Below are positions 35,285 through 48,714 of a DNA stretch of 64,000 nucleotides, one piece after another (the first letter of the stretch is position 1; every line of letters starts with the position of its first letter). The translations under genes were made by a program, and so were the position numbers. Origin of the DNA: Dallia pectoralis (lineage: Eukaryota > Chordata > Actinopteri > Esociformes > Umbridae); assembly GCA_029465975.1 (NCBI GenBank), contig CM055761.1:8110529-8174528 (forward strand). Reading direction: 5' to 3'. The notes beneath the pieces are model-generated. The model was given only the letters and a program-made list of their open reading frames with translations, had not been told where the DNA came from and made no database searches.

Positions 35285-38120
35285 ACATTGTAACACCTGC
35301 CTATCCATGTTAACACACTGTTGTGGGAAATTCCATGGCCATGTTAAACCACCAGTGTGAGAACTGAGTGCAGCTGATGACAAGGATGCATTATAAACAG
35401 AGCTGATGTTCTGGATGTGCTCTTCTATTCTAAGTTACAGCCAGAACCTTACCTGGGAATGGGATGGGGTCTATTCTCACGCTAGGACTGTGTTCGGTAT
35501 TCAGTCCAATTCACTGTTGCTTTAGCCTTGTAGACGCTTGTGTGTCGTGTGATAGGGATAATATCAAAAACACAATAATGGGTGTTACTGTCAATTGATA
35601 TTTGGCTTGGAGGGATGTTGATTGGGTTAATAGCACTAGAATAAAGCATTGTGGTCAGACAAGGCAATATGGCTGTGAGTCTAAGTAAGGATTAGGTAAC
35701 ATTCTCCAGGTTAAAGTATAGTATAACTATTGTATAGTTAACTAGTGTAACTAGACTAGCCTTTTGTTGGTTGAAAAAGGAAGTGAAAGCATGTCTGAGT
35801 TAAAACCATTAGTTAGATGCTAAATGCCTGTGTGTGTCCAGATAAATGTAAACTGTTGTATGAACTGTGGTAAGAGGATGTATCAAACAAATGAACCCCA
35901 TTAAACAAACTAACCAGGTCTGCTTATCTATGCTTCTGCTTCTCTATTCTTCTGCTTCTCTATGTCTAGCTGTTTTGTCCTGGTATGTGATGTGCACTGT
36001 GTGTGATGTCCAACAGATGTATTGCATGTGTGTGTTTGTCAAAATCTTATATGAGTGTTATAATTCGGTATGGGAAACTTACATTTACATTGCCAAACCA
36101 TTGGAAAAGTATATAAAAATGAATAAAATCTAACAATCTATAAGAAAAGAACAGACATTTAAGAATAAGACTTACCGAATAACCCTATAACGAAAATCTC
36201 TCTCTCGCAACTTGCATTATTAAAACAAACTAACCGTTGTGGCGCAAATGCACTCTCTCCTTTCTCAGCTGCTCATTGAACAAACCAACTACATGTCTGT
36301 TAATTATTCTGTACTAATAAATCTAACCATAATTAACAAACCAACTGCACCTGTGCTTATCTACACATCAGCCAACTTCTGTTACGTGTTCCTTCCTTGT
36401 ATGTTTCATTTATGTGATGTCTGAGAGACTGACTTTGCTGGACGTGGAGAGTTGAGGTGAGCCTGTGTTGTTGGTAGACACATCAATATCATTCATTTGG
36501 AGATTGCTTCCAGGTTAAATCCTAGGTTGGTTGATTGTATAATAAATGAATGTTTTTGACGTTCATGCTGACATTTGTAAAGAAGATAGGGGTTACATAA
36601 TTATTTTATACGAAACGCTTTAGTTAAACTTGTGGAGCAGCTGTGTTCATCCAAAACCAAGTATAGACCTACAAGAGACCACCTTAGGCTCAGAGAATCA
36701 GATACTGAGGTTTCAAGCTAAAGGAATGTTTCTGGGAGGCAGGGTACAGACAATGAAGGAGTGTTCAATGCTAGCCCACTGCAAGTATCCAGTCAATAAA
36801 ATGCACCAATGCCTTTATAGAAAATGTCTAATGTCTATTTACTTGGCCGGTGTGCTGTCTTGATGATGTGGCTTGAAGCTGGAATAAGCTGATTGAACAA
36901 TCTGTTGTCTTCAGACGTAAACTATACTTCATGTGTTGTTTGGCCTAGATGTTGTTGTTCAAAGCATTTAGCAACATTTTTTTCGGCATTGCAAGCACAT
37001 TGAGGTAGGCAGGATTGTTTTTTTTAAATCTGTTAAGAGGAACAATAAAAAGCAACCTCAATCAATTAAAAAAAAATACCCTGACAGAAGTGGTGAGCAG
37101 AACGGGCGTCCAGTTTCATCCCTGAGATGTGTGAACCCTGGTCTTTTATTAACACTTTAATAACACTTTATTAACACTGTATTACTTTGGGCAGCACCCA
37201 GATCAGTGCTAATCAGGCATCAATCTCAACATGGCCAAATGGCCCATACTGGACTAACTGCCTCTGGTTAGAATCCAGAGAGTTACACAGTTCAGGAAAT
37301 AAGAAATGCATCTCTGATTCATGATGTAAATAAATGGGTTCCATAGTAAAATTCATATTAGTCTGCATCTCTTTGTGTCCGTTTTTTGGTCGTCACAAAT
37401 CCAATAATAGGGTAATCTTATTTTATAGATTTTATTATTAAATATATACAGTATATGTTACTATAGCACAACAATATGTAAAGAAAGTGGATGGTCTGAA
37501 ACATTCTGAACATTACACATATTATGCTATTGTAATGGATTATCTATTGGACATTTAAACAAGTGATTGAGACAGCTGCATCACACTGATGCAAGATCGA
37601 TCCTGGTTGGTCCCTGGCTTGAAGATGAGATTATGCAGAAAGTGGTGTCGGAGTACTCTCTTTAGGCCTTTCTTCTTGGCCCATAAAGCAATATCCAATG
37701 CATTCCACTTGAGGGCGGTGTATGGCAACAAAAACATTATGCACTTAGATCAATAACTGAAATCTTATGTGTTGGTCATTATGTGTCATTAGTCCCCACG
37801 AATAGTTTTTCCCTAAATAACTAATAGATGTTTCCGTTAAAAAAAAGAATGTGACTCTCTGAACGGGACACGCACGCACACACACGCACGCGCACACACA
37901 CGCACACACGCACGCACACACACTTAATTGTGCAAGTTGTTAAATTCAACTTCTCAAACATTTTTTTCTAAATAGTTCCCAATTTAAAATACATGCATGC
38001 ATTGGAAATCGCGTCGGAGAACCTGAACCTCCTGCCTCTCCGCACGTTCTAGATCCCAACTTCCTCCGTCAAAACTCAATCCCACACCTCCTCTCCAGCT
38101 CCTCTCCTCCACTGTGTGTG
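35285..38120. other. Upstream region of the F-BAR gene
   Basis: No coding sequence recognised. An alternating (CACACACG)n-type tract lies at about 37869-37923. From about 38020 the sequence becomes C-rich and CpG-richer, suggesting a promoter near the exon below. Confidence 0.45.
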
Positions 38121-38245
38121 TGCGCTAGGAGTGTAGCACCTCGCAGACGACGACGACGACCCGCAGTAGGAAACGCAACATCGGGCGAGTTTTTAGCGGG
38201 GAATACGCTGACAAACCGGGGGTTTAGTAACGAGAGGAGTCCGCA
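38121..38245 (+). promoter_or_regulatory. Likely 5' UTR and proximal promoter of the F-BAR gene
   Basis: CpG-containing sequence with a (GAC)n run (about 38148-38160) directly upstream of the ATG. No TATA box is evident. The transcription start is unknown. Confidence 0.45.
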
Positions 38246-38269
38246 ATGACTTGGGGAACGGAGCTTTGG
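38246..38269 (+). CDS. First coding exon of a CIP4/FBP17/Toca-1 family F-BAR protein gene
   Basis: Eight codons, MTWGTELW, followed at once by the consensus donor GTGAGT (38270-38275). The family (TRIP10, FNBP1, FNBP1L) starts MSWGTELW or MDWGTELW, and its first coding exon ends exactly after this Trp, before DQF. The products bind and curve membranes through an F-BAR domain, and recruit WASP/N-WASP and dynamin via SH3 in endocytosis and actin assembly. Thr at position 2 does not decide between paralogs. ATG context is GCAATGA with G at -3. No continuation (DQFD...HTQWG) was found on the plus strand to the right edge, so intron 1 is probably over 25 kb. Long first introns are usual in this family. 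Confidence 0.7.
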
Positions 38270-38384
38270 GTGAGTTTACTGTAATGGTTTAAACAATGTC
38301 GCTCCATTCTTTGTTCCTGTGTGGGCGACACGCCTGACAACTTATCCGTCACGGAGTCGGTGAAGGTGTTTCGCTGCCTTAGCA

Positions 38385-39065
38385 TTGTGTCGGCTAGCCA
38401 GCAGGCTAATCCTATGCACCTTTACCATAGAGAGGTGTGTCGCCTAGCTAACAGGCTAATCCTATGCACCTTTACCATAGAGAGGTGTGTCGGCTAGCCA
38501 GCAGGCTAATCCTATGCACCTTTACCATAGAGAGGTGTGTCGGCTAGCCAGCAGGCTAATCCTATGCACCTTTACCATAGAGAGGTGTGTCGGCTAGCCA
38601 GCAGGCTAATCCTATGCACCTTTACCACAGACGTGTGTCGGCTAGCCAGCAGGCTAATCCTATGCACCTTTACCACAGACGTGTGTCGGCTAGCCAGCAG
38701 GCTAATCCTATGCACCTTTACCACAGACGTGTGTCGGCTAGCCAGCAGGCTAATCCTATGCACCTTTACCACAGACGTGTGTCGGCTAGCCAGCAGGCTA
38801 ATCCTATGCACCTTTACCACAGACGTGTGTCGGCTAGCCAGCAGGCTAATCCTATGCACCTTTACCACAGACGTGTGTCGGCTAGCCAGCAGGCTAATCC
38901 TATGCACCTTTACCACAGACGTGTGTCGGCTAGCCAGCAGGCTAATCCTATGCACCTTTACCACAGACGTGTGTCGGCTAGCCAGCAGGCTAATCCTATG
39001 CACCTTTACCACAGACGTGTGTCGGCTAGCCAGCAGGCTAATCCTATGCACCTTTACCATAGAGA
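38385..39065. repeat. 50/48-bp minisatellite in F-BAR intron 1
   Basis: About four to five 50-bp units, then nine or ten near-identical 48-bp units, then a final unit of the first type. Each has GTCGGCTAGCCAGCAGG, TAATCCTATGC and CACCTTTACCA; the difference is CATAGAGAG versus CACAGAC. The 48-bp length is a multiple of three and stop-free in several frames, giving false ORFs on both strands. The array begins 115 bp after the exon-1 donor, and each unit carries the 8-bp palindrome GGCTAGCC. Confidence 0.96.
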
Positions 39066-39925
39066 CGGTAAACAATAGGCAAGTCGTGTACTACCGTTAA
39101 TGTCAACCAAGTTATCCAGCCAGCTCGCTTATTCGTCGGGTACTTATTATTCTAACATGTCTCTGACACTGGCTTGATTGTAGATCAGCTATTATTTTAA
39201 CGTTTGTCAGTTGAATAGGTCGCGTATCACACCCTGTTTCATAGTTCACAGAGCTAGCTACCGAGTATCCCTACATTTAGGTGGAGACAACGGGAGCTAA
39301 CGAGGAGCACCCTCCTGTTCTCTCCGGATTGTATGGATCGGATGGATACCGACTGTATTTTCTATCCCACCATAAAACAATGCACATGTGCGTTTAGAAT
39401 AACTTTTAATAAATGAGTGATTTATTTATTAAGAGGCTCTTTCTTATGTGGGTCTCTTTGTGAGTGACTCTTCGAGCTTAACCATTGCTCCCAGCTTGCA
39501 AACAGTACGCGCATTATGATTATATAAATATATGATATAACGATATATAATTATGAAAACCAATCATTTATTTGACCAATATCACTGCTAACTGTTTTTA
39601 AAATATTTTTCTGTCAGTCGTATTCCAGGTCGTTGTCATGTTCTTTGAACTTTGCCTCTGACAGCCAGCCCCCATGCTTTTACTGGGGTATATAGTCTAA
39701 ATTATGTATATAGATTGCAATCTAACATGTTCCTAAAACAAAAATCTGCTCCACATGTTTTTGTTTTTGTTATTGAGAACTTTATCGCCCCTTAATATTA
39801 GTTCTAGAGTAGTTACCAGCTTCATCCTCTATTGCTGGATCTGTAATTGTTTAAAAATGTTGTTGGCAATCCTGAAGTGTTTCGACCAACAGGATAGTTC
39901 AGAATGTGATTAGCAATGAATCAAT
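39066..39925 (+). other. F-BAR intron 1, non-repetitive
   Basis: AT-rich, no recognised element. Confidence 0.4.
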
Positions 39926-40420
39926 CAATCAGATTCAATCAAATTTATTTCATAAAGCCATTTAAAAAAAAAGTTGTCATAAAGTGATTTTACAAACACC
40001 CAGCCTGAACCCGACAGACAGCACGCATCAACAAGTTGAAACAAGTTAGGAAGGCGGTTAGGAAAAGCTCCCTCATGGGTCGAATTTAGGAAGAAACTTA
40101 GAGGAACCAGGCTCTGAGGGGTGGCCAGTCCTCTTCTGGCTGTGCTGGGTGAACTTATGAAGTTTAGTTTCATAAGTACTAAATGCCTTTTTAAAGGCAG
40201 AGAGTCTTATACAATATAATAGTCCAGGTCAAATACAGTCAGAAAGGGACAACCAGGAGGGTTGAGGGTTTGGCAGATTGGAGGCTGAAACTGTCAGGTA
40301 GCATCAGCCGCTCAGCCTGTAACACAACCAGGGGGGCCCAGGAGGGTTCTGATGGTTCTGCCACTTGTTCCCAGGGCTAATCGGTTCCACAGCGTAGCCA
40401 GCATGCACGGGTTCTCCTTA
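39926..40420. mobile_element. Interspersed repeat resembling a salmonid/pike family
   Basis: Contains CAAATTTATTTCATAAAGCC, ACAAACACCCAGCCTG, AGGAACCAGGCTCTGAGG and GGCCAGTCCTCTTCTGGC. This order of blocks is typical of a very abundant repeat in salmonid and esocid genomes. Family name and class are not certain; the copy is degenerate. Confidence 0.6.
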
Positions 40421-43400
40421 ATGGAAGCGGAAACAAGACACATTGATGAATCTTGTCCATCTAGGCTATGTAGTAAGAGACCAATATGTTATGTCAATGT
40501 GTGAATCATGTGGCTCATATGGGTGGAGTAAAATGAACTTTGAACTTTTATTGCTGAGAACATTTGCTGTGTGTTTTTTCTAAAGAATTCTCATGCTTAC
40601 TGCAGAAATTATTCTGTAAACAGCTCTGTGCCCTTACAAGTCTTCAATATATTCAGGAGTTCAGTCTGAGCAGCTCTTACTCCTTTTTTTAAGAAATGAC
40701 TGGGCTGAAGTTTAAGAAAGTAGGCTTAAACTACTGCCTAATAAGGCAAACCCAATGCATTTAATATTTCTGATTGTTTCTAAAGTTGTCATTGTTTCAT
40801 TTGTCTTTCTGTGCTGTGTCAGAGTACCCACACTAACCATCTTTTTAGCCGTGCTTCTTAGGATGTTGCACAGCGGATTACCGCTATTGACTTTTTATCC
40901 CAGATTTGCTGGGATTATCTGTCTAATTGTCTGGCTGCATGTGTTGGGCCCTAATCCCGCCATTTAACTGTGTGCCTGGCGAGCACTAGTTTGTAGGCTA
41001 TTTTCAATATTATTTAATTTCCGCTATGAATCCCTTCAAGTTTTGATTGTATTTCCCCCAATCCTAACCCTTGTGGTTAAAAATAAATTCCATTATTCAT
41101 TTGAACAACTGTTTGAATTTGCATTTGTGTCACAGTACCACTTATTCCATTTGTCTTTTTTCGAGTAAAATGAATTCAGATATTGTCCCTAGATATTCGA
41201 GGATCTATAGCTCTCTTTCAGATGCTTGTAAGTCTGTTTTCACAATGTGGTTCAGAAATGTGGCTAAACGGATGTAATGAAATCACAGCTGGGCCTATCT
41301 GTGGTCACACACCGAGGGCTGTTTGTTAGTAGCGTGACACTGACATGATTTCAGACTCCGATGGGCTGTTACAGTATTCCATGTTGGCATTAGAGCCTGG
41401 ATATTTTCCAGCTGTGTTGTCACAACACTATCTAGTTCTTGCATGTTGACATGAATACATTGCTTTGGTTGTGTTTACATAAGACATAAAAAAATATTTT
41501 TTGGGGGGGGGGACTAGCTATGAAAATGCTCTGATGTGAAACGTTAGTCAGACACATTTAAAGTGAGTTGTCTTCGTAAATGCTTGATGCTAATGGACCC
41601 TATTACTTAAGGTTAGCCTACCTCTACCCAATCACCTAATGGTCCCAGACTGGCTGACTGACATGGTTTGTGAGTGGATGCAGGGAGCCAATAAAATGTA
41701 AGAATACTCACAGTTATTCCTAGTGCTCTTTTTCATTACTGCTCTCTTATCTTAGTTTGGCAGCTGAGACCTGGGCTTGCATCCAGTCCGCGGAACACAT
41801 CTTTAAATCTTTCTCCCTGGTGTGTATATAGAGGGGTGTGGCTAAACAGGATTGTGTATGGGAGTGTGTGGCTGTGGGACTTGGTGTTGTCTTTAATAAA
41901 GAAGCATTGGGCAAACAGGCCTGGCTTAGGGAGGTGTTTATTATTGCCTTTTGACCACACAACAGCGGCTGTTCCTGGGATTCACACAAAACGTTAACCC
42001 CATTGAATGGCCAGAGCGGTTATAGACTAGACAACATACAATCTTGTCTAGATTTTGATAAAAACATGTTAATGCTTTAGTAACTGTTTCTGTGTTACTA
42101 CAAATCAGTACTGTCAGTCACTACAAATGATCCTATGCGAACCTGGCACACTGTCATCGTGACCATTTCTATCCATCCAGTGTGTATTTATTGTGTACCT
42201 GATCTCCAAATACACTGCTGAACAACCTCTTGACCGTGAATATAAGGGCAACTACACTCAAACATGAGTATTCTGATGCACTCTGAATGTTTTTGTGGAC
42301 ATGGAACATAAAAGGTTGTGTTTTTAGAAACACTGATAAATTGGCAGGTGCATTAAAGCTCTTTACAATTTGTGCCATGTCATGCCATTGGACCTGAGAT
42401 TGAAGAAAACGGTTTGTTGTGGATTATTGACAGTTTATCCTTATTTGTCTAGACTTGTTTCGCAAGTCGTCAAGCTGACATACTGTAACGCATTCAGCAG
42501 GGCTGACCTGTTCAGGTAAGATCTTAGTCTAGTACTCACAAGGCCATTTGACACCTGTCTGTTGCTTGATTTAAGTTGACTTCTCCATTCTGGAGCTTGT
42601 TAGTCTCGTGGTTGCGTCTGCTAGATTCATGGCTCAGTATTCTCTCCAAAAATATATATTACTTAATGGTATATGGTTATGTTATGTAAGACCAATGACA
42701 TGCACAAATATGAATGATATTATTGTCTAACACGGGTTGGAATTGCAATGAAGCCCAGTCCAATGCCAAATGTCCTCTTCACATAAAAATTTTTATTTTT
42801 GCAAATGACATAAACATAGCAAAGGTTTTGAATTGCTGCAAAATTAACTTTAATACTTTTTAGTATTAGTAGGTCAATTAATAAAATTACCATTATTAGA
42901 CCTCCTTCCGATTAAATATAAAATAAATGTGGTATGGAATAGGGATGCACAAATAAGAAAATAATTTGCCGTTACCTAGAGCCGATATTCATATAACCCA
43001 GTCGCCTGATACAGATGCTATTTAATATATCAACCTGTTTAAACCTGGCATAGCATTTGAAGTTGTATAAATGTTGCTTTTGGTAATGTTTCAAATTTAA
43101 ACAAATGGCAATTGAATCATGCAGAAGATTTCTTTCTATATATTTGAATAAGATGAGGATAGAATACCGTGACGGTGAAGTAAATAACCATTCTCTTGGA
43201 TTATGAACGTAATAAATAAGGTACTAGCAGGCGCTCTAGATGGAGTGTGCTGTATCTTCAATCCAGTTAGTGAATAATAATGACTCACTGACCGTCAGAG
43301 CTTTAAGAGAGCCTCAGTGGCACAAGCAGAGATCTCATTTTGGCACACTTTAATTAATCCTAATCTTCCTGACTTGGCCGAGTCATGTTTTGACACCCTA

Positions 43401-46400
43401 AAGCCTATTCCCCATATCTATAAAGGCATTTTTACACCAGCAGTGTTTAACGAACACAGCCTAAAAAAGCAAGCAAACAATAAATGGGCTTTGTCCAGAG
43501 TTTTCAGGTGAAATCCTGACCAGTCTCCAGTTCAGCTGTGCAATCAGGTGGTCAGGTGCACAGCTGCCCAGTCAACCTAGACATTGGGAGTGACCTCATA
43601 TAAACGGAATCTCGGAAGACAAGAAGCGCCAGGTTAGGAACATTGATTTGATTTTCCGATTGTCTTGTGATTTCCTTGTGATTTCCTCTTGACAGTGGCT
43701 TATTGACGCATCAAACAACTTGGACATTTTAAATGAGTCAATATTAGTTCAAACAGTGCCAGCAATTTTGAGACGTTGCATATGGTTTTCTGTTATATCG
43801 ACAATTGACGAAGGATCTTAATACACTCAAACAAGTCTGATTCATGAATTGGTTTTTGTGATGCAGTGAACCTTTTTTGCCGTGCTAGTTTTCCTGGAAC
43901 CGTAGGCTGCTTGTTGGCCTACTCTCTTGGTTAAAATAGATGGTTCAGTTTGGTGTTAATCCCAGCCACCACACCTCTGTTCTGTAGTGTGGTGAGTGAA
44001 CTTCCTTTGTCCAGGTTTCCTTCTTTGTGTTAATCTGGACACCATGAGGTTGAGTCAGTGGAGGCCAATTGGCCATTGGTTAGAACTAAGCTTTAATACT
44101 GCCAGTAATGGGGTGCAGCCAGCCTGTCTCACAGAAGGGCCTTTCCCTCCACCAACCACCATGCTAAAAAGGCTGGCTCAGGATTGATCAGTAGGCTGTG
44201 ATTGGTCCATCCATAATGTCCTATCTATGCTATGAACTTGTGGGGAAGAGGCCCTATCAGTTGTCGGCAGACGGAGGCAATGGTTCACCAGGTCCATGAC
44301 CCTGTAATTTTCTTTTGTCTCTGCCCCATTTCCAGTCAGAAGCAAAAGGAAACACTTTCCAGTGAGCACACATTTTAGAGCCACAGCAGATGGAATAAAA
44401 AGAAGCTGATATTGACCTGTACAACGCAGTTGAAATTAAGAGTTCTTTTGCTGTCTACATGGCAATAGTAACTATTCTCCGCTCTAATCTGTTCCTACAA
44501 GCTGTGTTTTTGTGATTTTGCACTGAATGTGGAAGGAGAGATGCATATCCCCTTGAAGGCCGTGTTATTATTCAAATTAAATCAAAATCGCTCTGTTGAC
44601 ATGTGCGATACCCAAAGAACAAGGATGTTTCTTACTAACTTGATGAGAGGTCTGGCGAATTGCATTTTCATTCGAATTTTGTCCCTAAAAGTGCGCAGCG
44701 ACTTGAAAATGGAAAGGCATTTGACTGGGGGCGCTCTTTAGCTTATTGCATTTGAATATTGTCCATCTTGGAAAATAACATGTCAAACCATTATTCCATT
44801 ATTCCATTTGAATGCCTATATGACATGTGAAAATGCTAATGCGATCTGGATTATTGCATTTGAATATTGTCTCAAATAACATCTAGCCTACATGTATTGA
44901 ACATGACAATGCATTTGTGAAATTGCATTATCATTTGAATATAGCCCCATTATGGGCTTCCATAATTTCCGAAAACATGTTGCTTTATTAAATGTGACTT
45001 TTTATATTGCAGGATATAATAATTGTTGAATGTATGTAAATTCAGCTGAGGATGCTCTGCTATCTAGTTTGTTTTTACCAAATCATTTGTCAAAGCATTA
45101 GGAATTTAATTTGGAAACAGCCAATTATTCTCCATACAGTCATAATCATTACTCTGACAAGATGTCTGTTTTGTATGCCAAATGTACTTTTGTGTACATG
45201 TCCTCCGATAATGTATTTCAGAACCTCTTGAGACAAAAGTATACTTTGTAACGCAGCTAGCCCTCAAATAATGATATTGAAAAATACTTCTGAGTGTGTA
45301 TACGTCTATGGTCGGTGGCGTTTATGTAAGGAACAGAAACCATTGTGTCGTGGGTTTATACAAGGAGAAATGGAGCTGACTCTTTCAAACATAACCCTCT
45401 AAGGGGATCCTGTGGCTGTAAAATGAGCTTTCTGCTCTGGCACACTTGAGGCTTTGGACGCTGCTGCGATTAATGTCCTTCCTAAGGCCCTTGCCCAATG
45501 TGTACAAAACAGGTCACATCCACGTTAGAAAGTACGCGGCATTTCTCAACTTTTGTGCTGCACCATATTCAATAAATCTCCATAGTAACAAACGTAGCCA
45601 AATATGTAAGTACAAAAATGTAAGTAATCCATACGATTGGATCAATTGAAAGGTCTGTCACTTGAAGTGATTCTGTGCCACACAAGCTGAGGTTGTCCGC
45701 TTTCATGGTGTCCTATTTTGTTTATTAATTTCTGCTTTGGTTCTGTTCCAAGAGTCCTGAGCGTTTGGCAGCCATTGTCCCACAGGCTTGGAACACGGAT
45801 CAAGCGTTAGGGTGGGCTCTGGGAGCTGGTTGCTGCTGGTTTATAAGAGGGTAACAGAGTTCATTGTTCACTGACTCTCCACTCTTTTTTATGAGCCTCT
45901 TGCAGCTTGACTTATAGCCTGGGTCTGTTGACGCGGGAAAGCAAGACATCAGACCGTAGTATGTATCAGGACAGTGAGGACGGTGAAGTGAAGTATATAT
46001 TTAAAATAGGGAGATAGTAATCGGGATGTGACTGACGGACAGTGTCCCTTAATGTTAAAAACAAGTGGTTTTCTGTCAAAATTACAAACTAAGGAAAACC
46101 ACGGAACTACATGTGGATTGGAACATGTTGTTGTCCAATCACAACGACATCAAAGTGGAGTGAATTCACATTGGAGCATTCGTTTGGCACTAAGTCGCAT
46201 GTAATCTATCTGGCTAATCAACTGTTTATTAAAAATGACGAAACATTAACTTGTAACGAGGCACCAAACAGGTTGTCTTGTAATATAGCTATAAATCCTG
46301 AATAGAATGTAGAAAAATCCAGTCACATTTTCTTTCTGTCACACTAGCTTTAGCATCCATAGTCTTCTCTCGGTTTGATGGATTCAATGAAGTTACAATG

Positions 46401-48714
46401 TAATGAGAAGTGTTGATAAAAAGCTAGTAATCTGTTTGTTTTCCAGGGGAGTGGACTTTGGCTGATGTTTCTCCTAAATTCCCCATGTACCCACCCACCC
46501 CCCACGCCCGTAGTTTTCTATGGTTCTGCTTTAGAGGCAGTTTCAGTACAGTTCCTAAAACATGTACGTTTTGTTGCCTGCTAATGGAACAGTATTGTCG
46601 CATTTGTTTTTTTATCTATGATCAGGATTTTACTTCACGTTCGAGATTTCACCGTTGTCTAAACATTACAACGTTTAAGCGGTCACTGTCTTGATTCCAA
46701 GCTTTTGATGTATATGCCACTATTTGCTGCGGAACGGTTTAACTGCTGAACTACAGAGGCTAGACTTGAAAGTGCAAAAACATTAGTTAGCCTAAAAACA
46801 CAACGGCTACATAAGTACCTACAAGGTATTGTGGACAGATGACGAAATCGAACATGTTTTAGAGACGTGACAACAGGGATGTGTGGAGGAAAAAAGGAAC
46901 TGAAAAGGGACCTTGTCTGTGAAGTGGGGTGTTGTTTCTTTAGACATGTAAGGCCATAGCCTGCACTGGTATATACATTCTGAAGACTACAGAAACATCA
47001 TCTCATATAATGTGCTACCAAAGGCTTCCATAAAGTTATTTTCTGGCACAATCAATCAGCTTATCCAATTGATTGCACTGACCGAAAACTATACTAAAGG
47101 TAAAAATGCTCTCTGGAAAAATGTGCCAAAATTAAACCTAGTTGTCCTAGTTATGACTGTATTCGCATTAAGTTATTTTTTGTTGTTGAGGAAATGCTAT
47201 TCTGAATTCAATCAGGAATGTGCGCTATTCCTGTATAACCCTTCCCAGATGTTTGCCTCTACAGTTTTATCACTGAGTGTTCTTAGGATTTCATGGCTTG
47301 ACTTTTCTCTGACTGTCACTGTCGGCTACGTGCCTTTAAGTCATTTAATCAATTCTGGTTGCCACAGGTGAACTTCTAAGAAGTGATCAAAGGACACGGG
47401 ACGCTCCACATGAGTGTTTCAGCGGGGCAGCTCATTTGTATTAGATATAATACAAATAATAAATCTTCAACACAGCGTGGAGAAGAGGAAGGGCTCTAAA
47501 TACTTTTCAATGCCACTGTAATTACAGACTTAACCTCTTCATTGAGGGACAGTTGTTATCCAGGATTTCAGGAATTCCGTTTTTTTTGCATGGATTTATT
47601 TCCTACCCCATTATCAGGATGTCTTCAGTCCCGGACAATGAGCCAAGTAGACGGCATTCCAGCTCCGTACGAACAAATCATGAATCATTGTGTGTGTTTT
47701 CAGTGACCAGCATACTAACGTGTTGCCTACCTCTGTGGAAGCCCAAGCCCGTTAGTATTTCACTGAGCTGACACTTTTGTACACTGTGTGCTTGGTAGGT
47801 TACTCTCATTACAAAGAAGGCAAGGCGTCTCTTAACATAACATTCCGGTCAGGTAGGCAACTTTCTCATCGACGGAAAACCGGAATTTTGGCAGTGGTCC
47901 CGGGAAGTCCTGCACGGGTAACAACGTCAACTTGCCCTGGGCTGTGTTGTACAAGGCAGTCCTTCAGCAGTGCAGTCATTGTGTGCCTTGTCTTTAGTTA
48001 AGAAGTTAATCATTAGACTAAGTAGTCGATTAGCCGAGAATGCTACGTTCTCTCTAAACTACGTTCTAGTATTTGACCGAATGACTCACACCTAGAATAG
48101 CTTCTATTTCAGATAAGGACTAAAATTTGGTTTATTTGCAAAAGGATTCTAACATGTAGGATTGTCATTGCATTTGTGACAACTTAAGCCTTTTCCGTTC
48201 TGGTTGTTTGTTGACTGCGGAATATGTCCTATTTTGACTCGGCTCTCTGTCAGAGGCGGTGTTTTTTACCCTGCAGAGGCCTGTGAGGTTGGTGTCATGC
48301 TCTGCTTACGGATAAAGTCACCTTGAAATTGGATGTGGGCTATATGAGCCCCATATTGAACGGGGCAAGAAAGGATGAGGGGACGGTCTGAGCCTCTTCC
48401 TCACCAATCTGCTGTTCTCGGGGAGTCCACAACCACACACACAACCAACCCAGTCAATGTATGGCTATTGCAGGGGTCACCAGAGGCAGGACTGCTTCTG
48501 TCCAAAATCAGATCATGATACTGTCATTTTTCATAGGAATACATCTGCTGTGTGATTGCATCTTCGAACTACTCTACGGTATTTTTTTCAGCTTTTAATT
48601 TATCAGTGTACTAAAGTGGCTTATAATGACGCTGTCACACGTCCGTTGATAGCGCAAGAATGTAGACATTTAGCAACAAAAAACGGAACCTAAGAGACGG
48701 GGCTACCTAATTGC
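40421..48714 (+). other. F-BAR intron 1, mostly unique AT-rich DNA
   Basis: No exon, promoter or RNA gene could be supported. Minor items: a G11 run near 41503, an AGGGATGCACAAAT segment at 42953 that may be an hAT-type end, and three spaced copies of a TTGCATTTGAATATTG-like block at 44743-44945. Confidence 0.4.

Noticed and set aside
38385..39065. CRISPR-like array of 48-bp repeats
   Set aside because: Units are contiguous with no unique spacers, no cas genes are present, and the context is a vertebrate intron.
38537..39100. Repeat proteins of 163-187 codons on both strands
   Set aside because: They come from a 48-bp unit without stops. No signal, cysteine or domain pattern is present, and the array is intronic.
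41497..41512. G-quadruplex at the G11 run
   Set aside because: A single run without the other three G tracts needed nearby.
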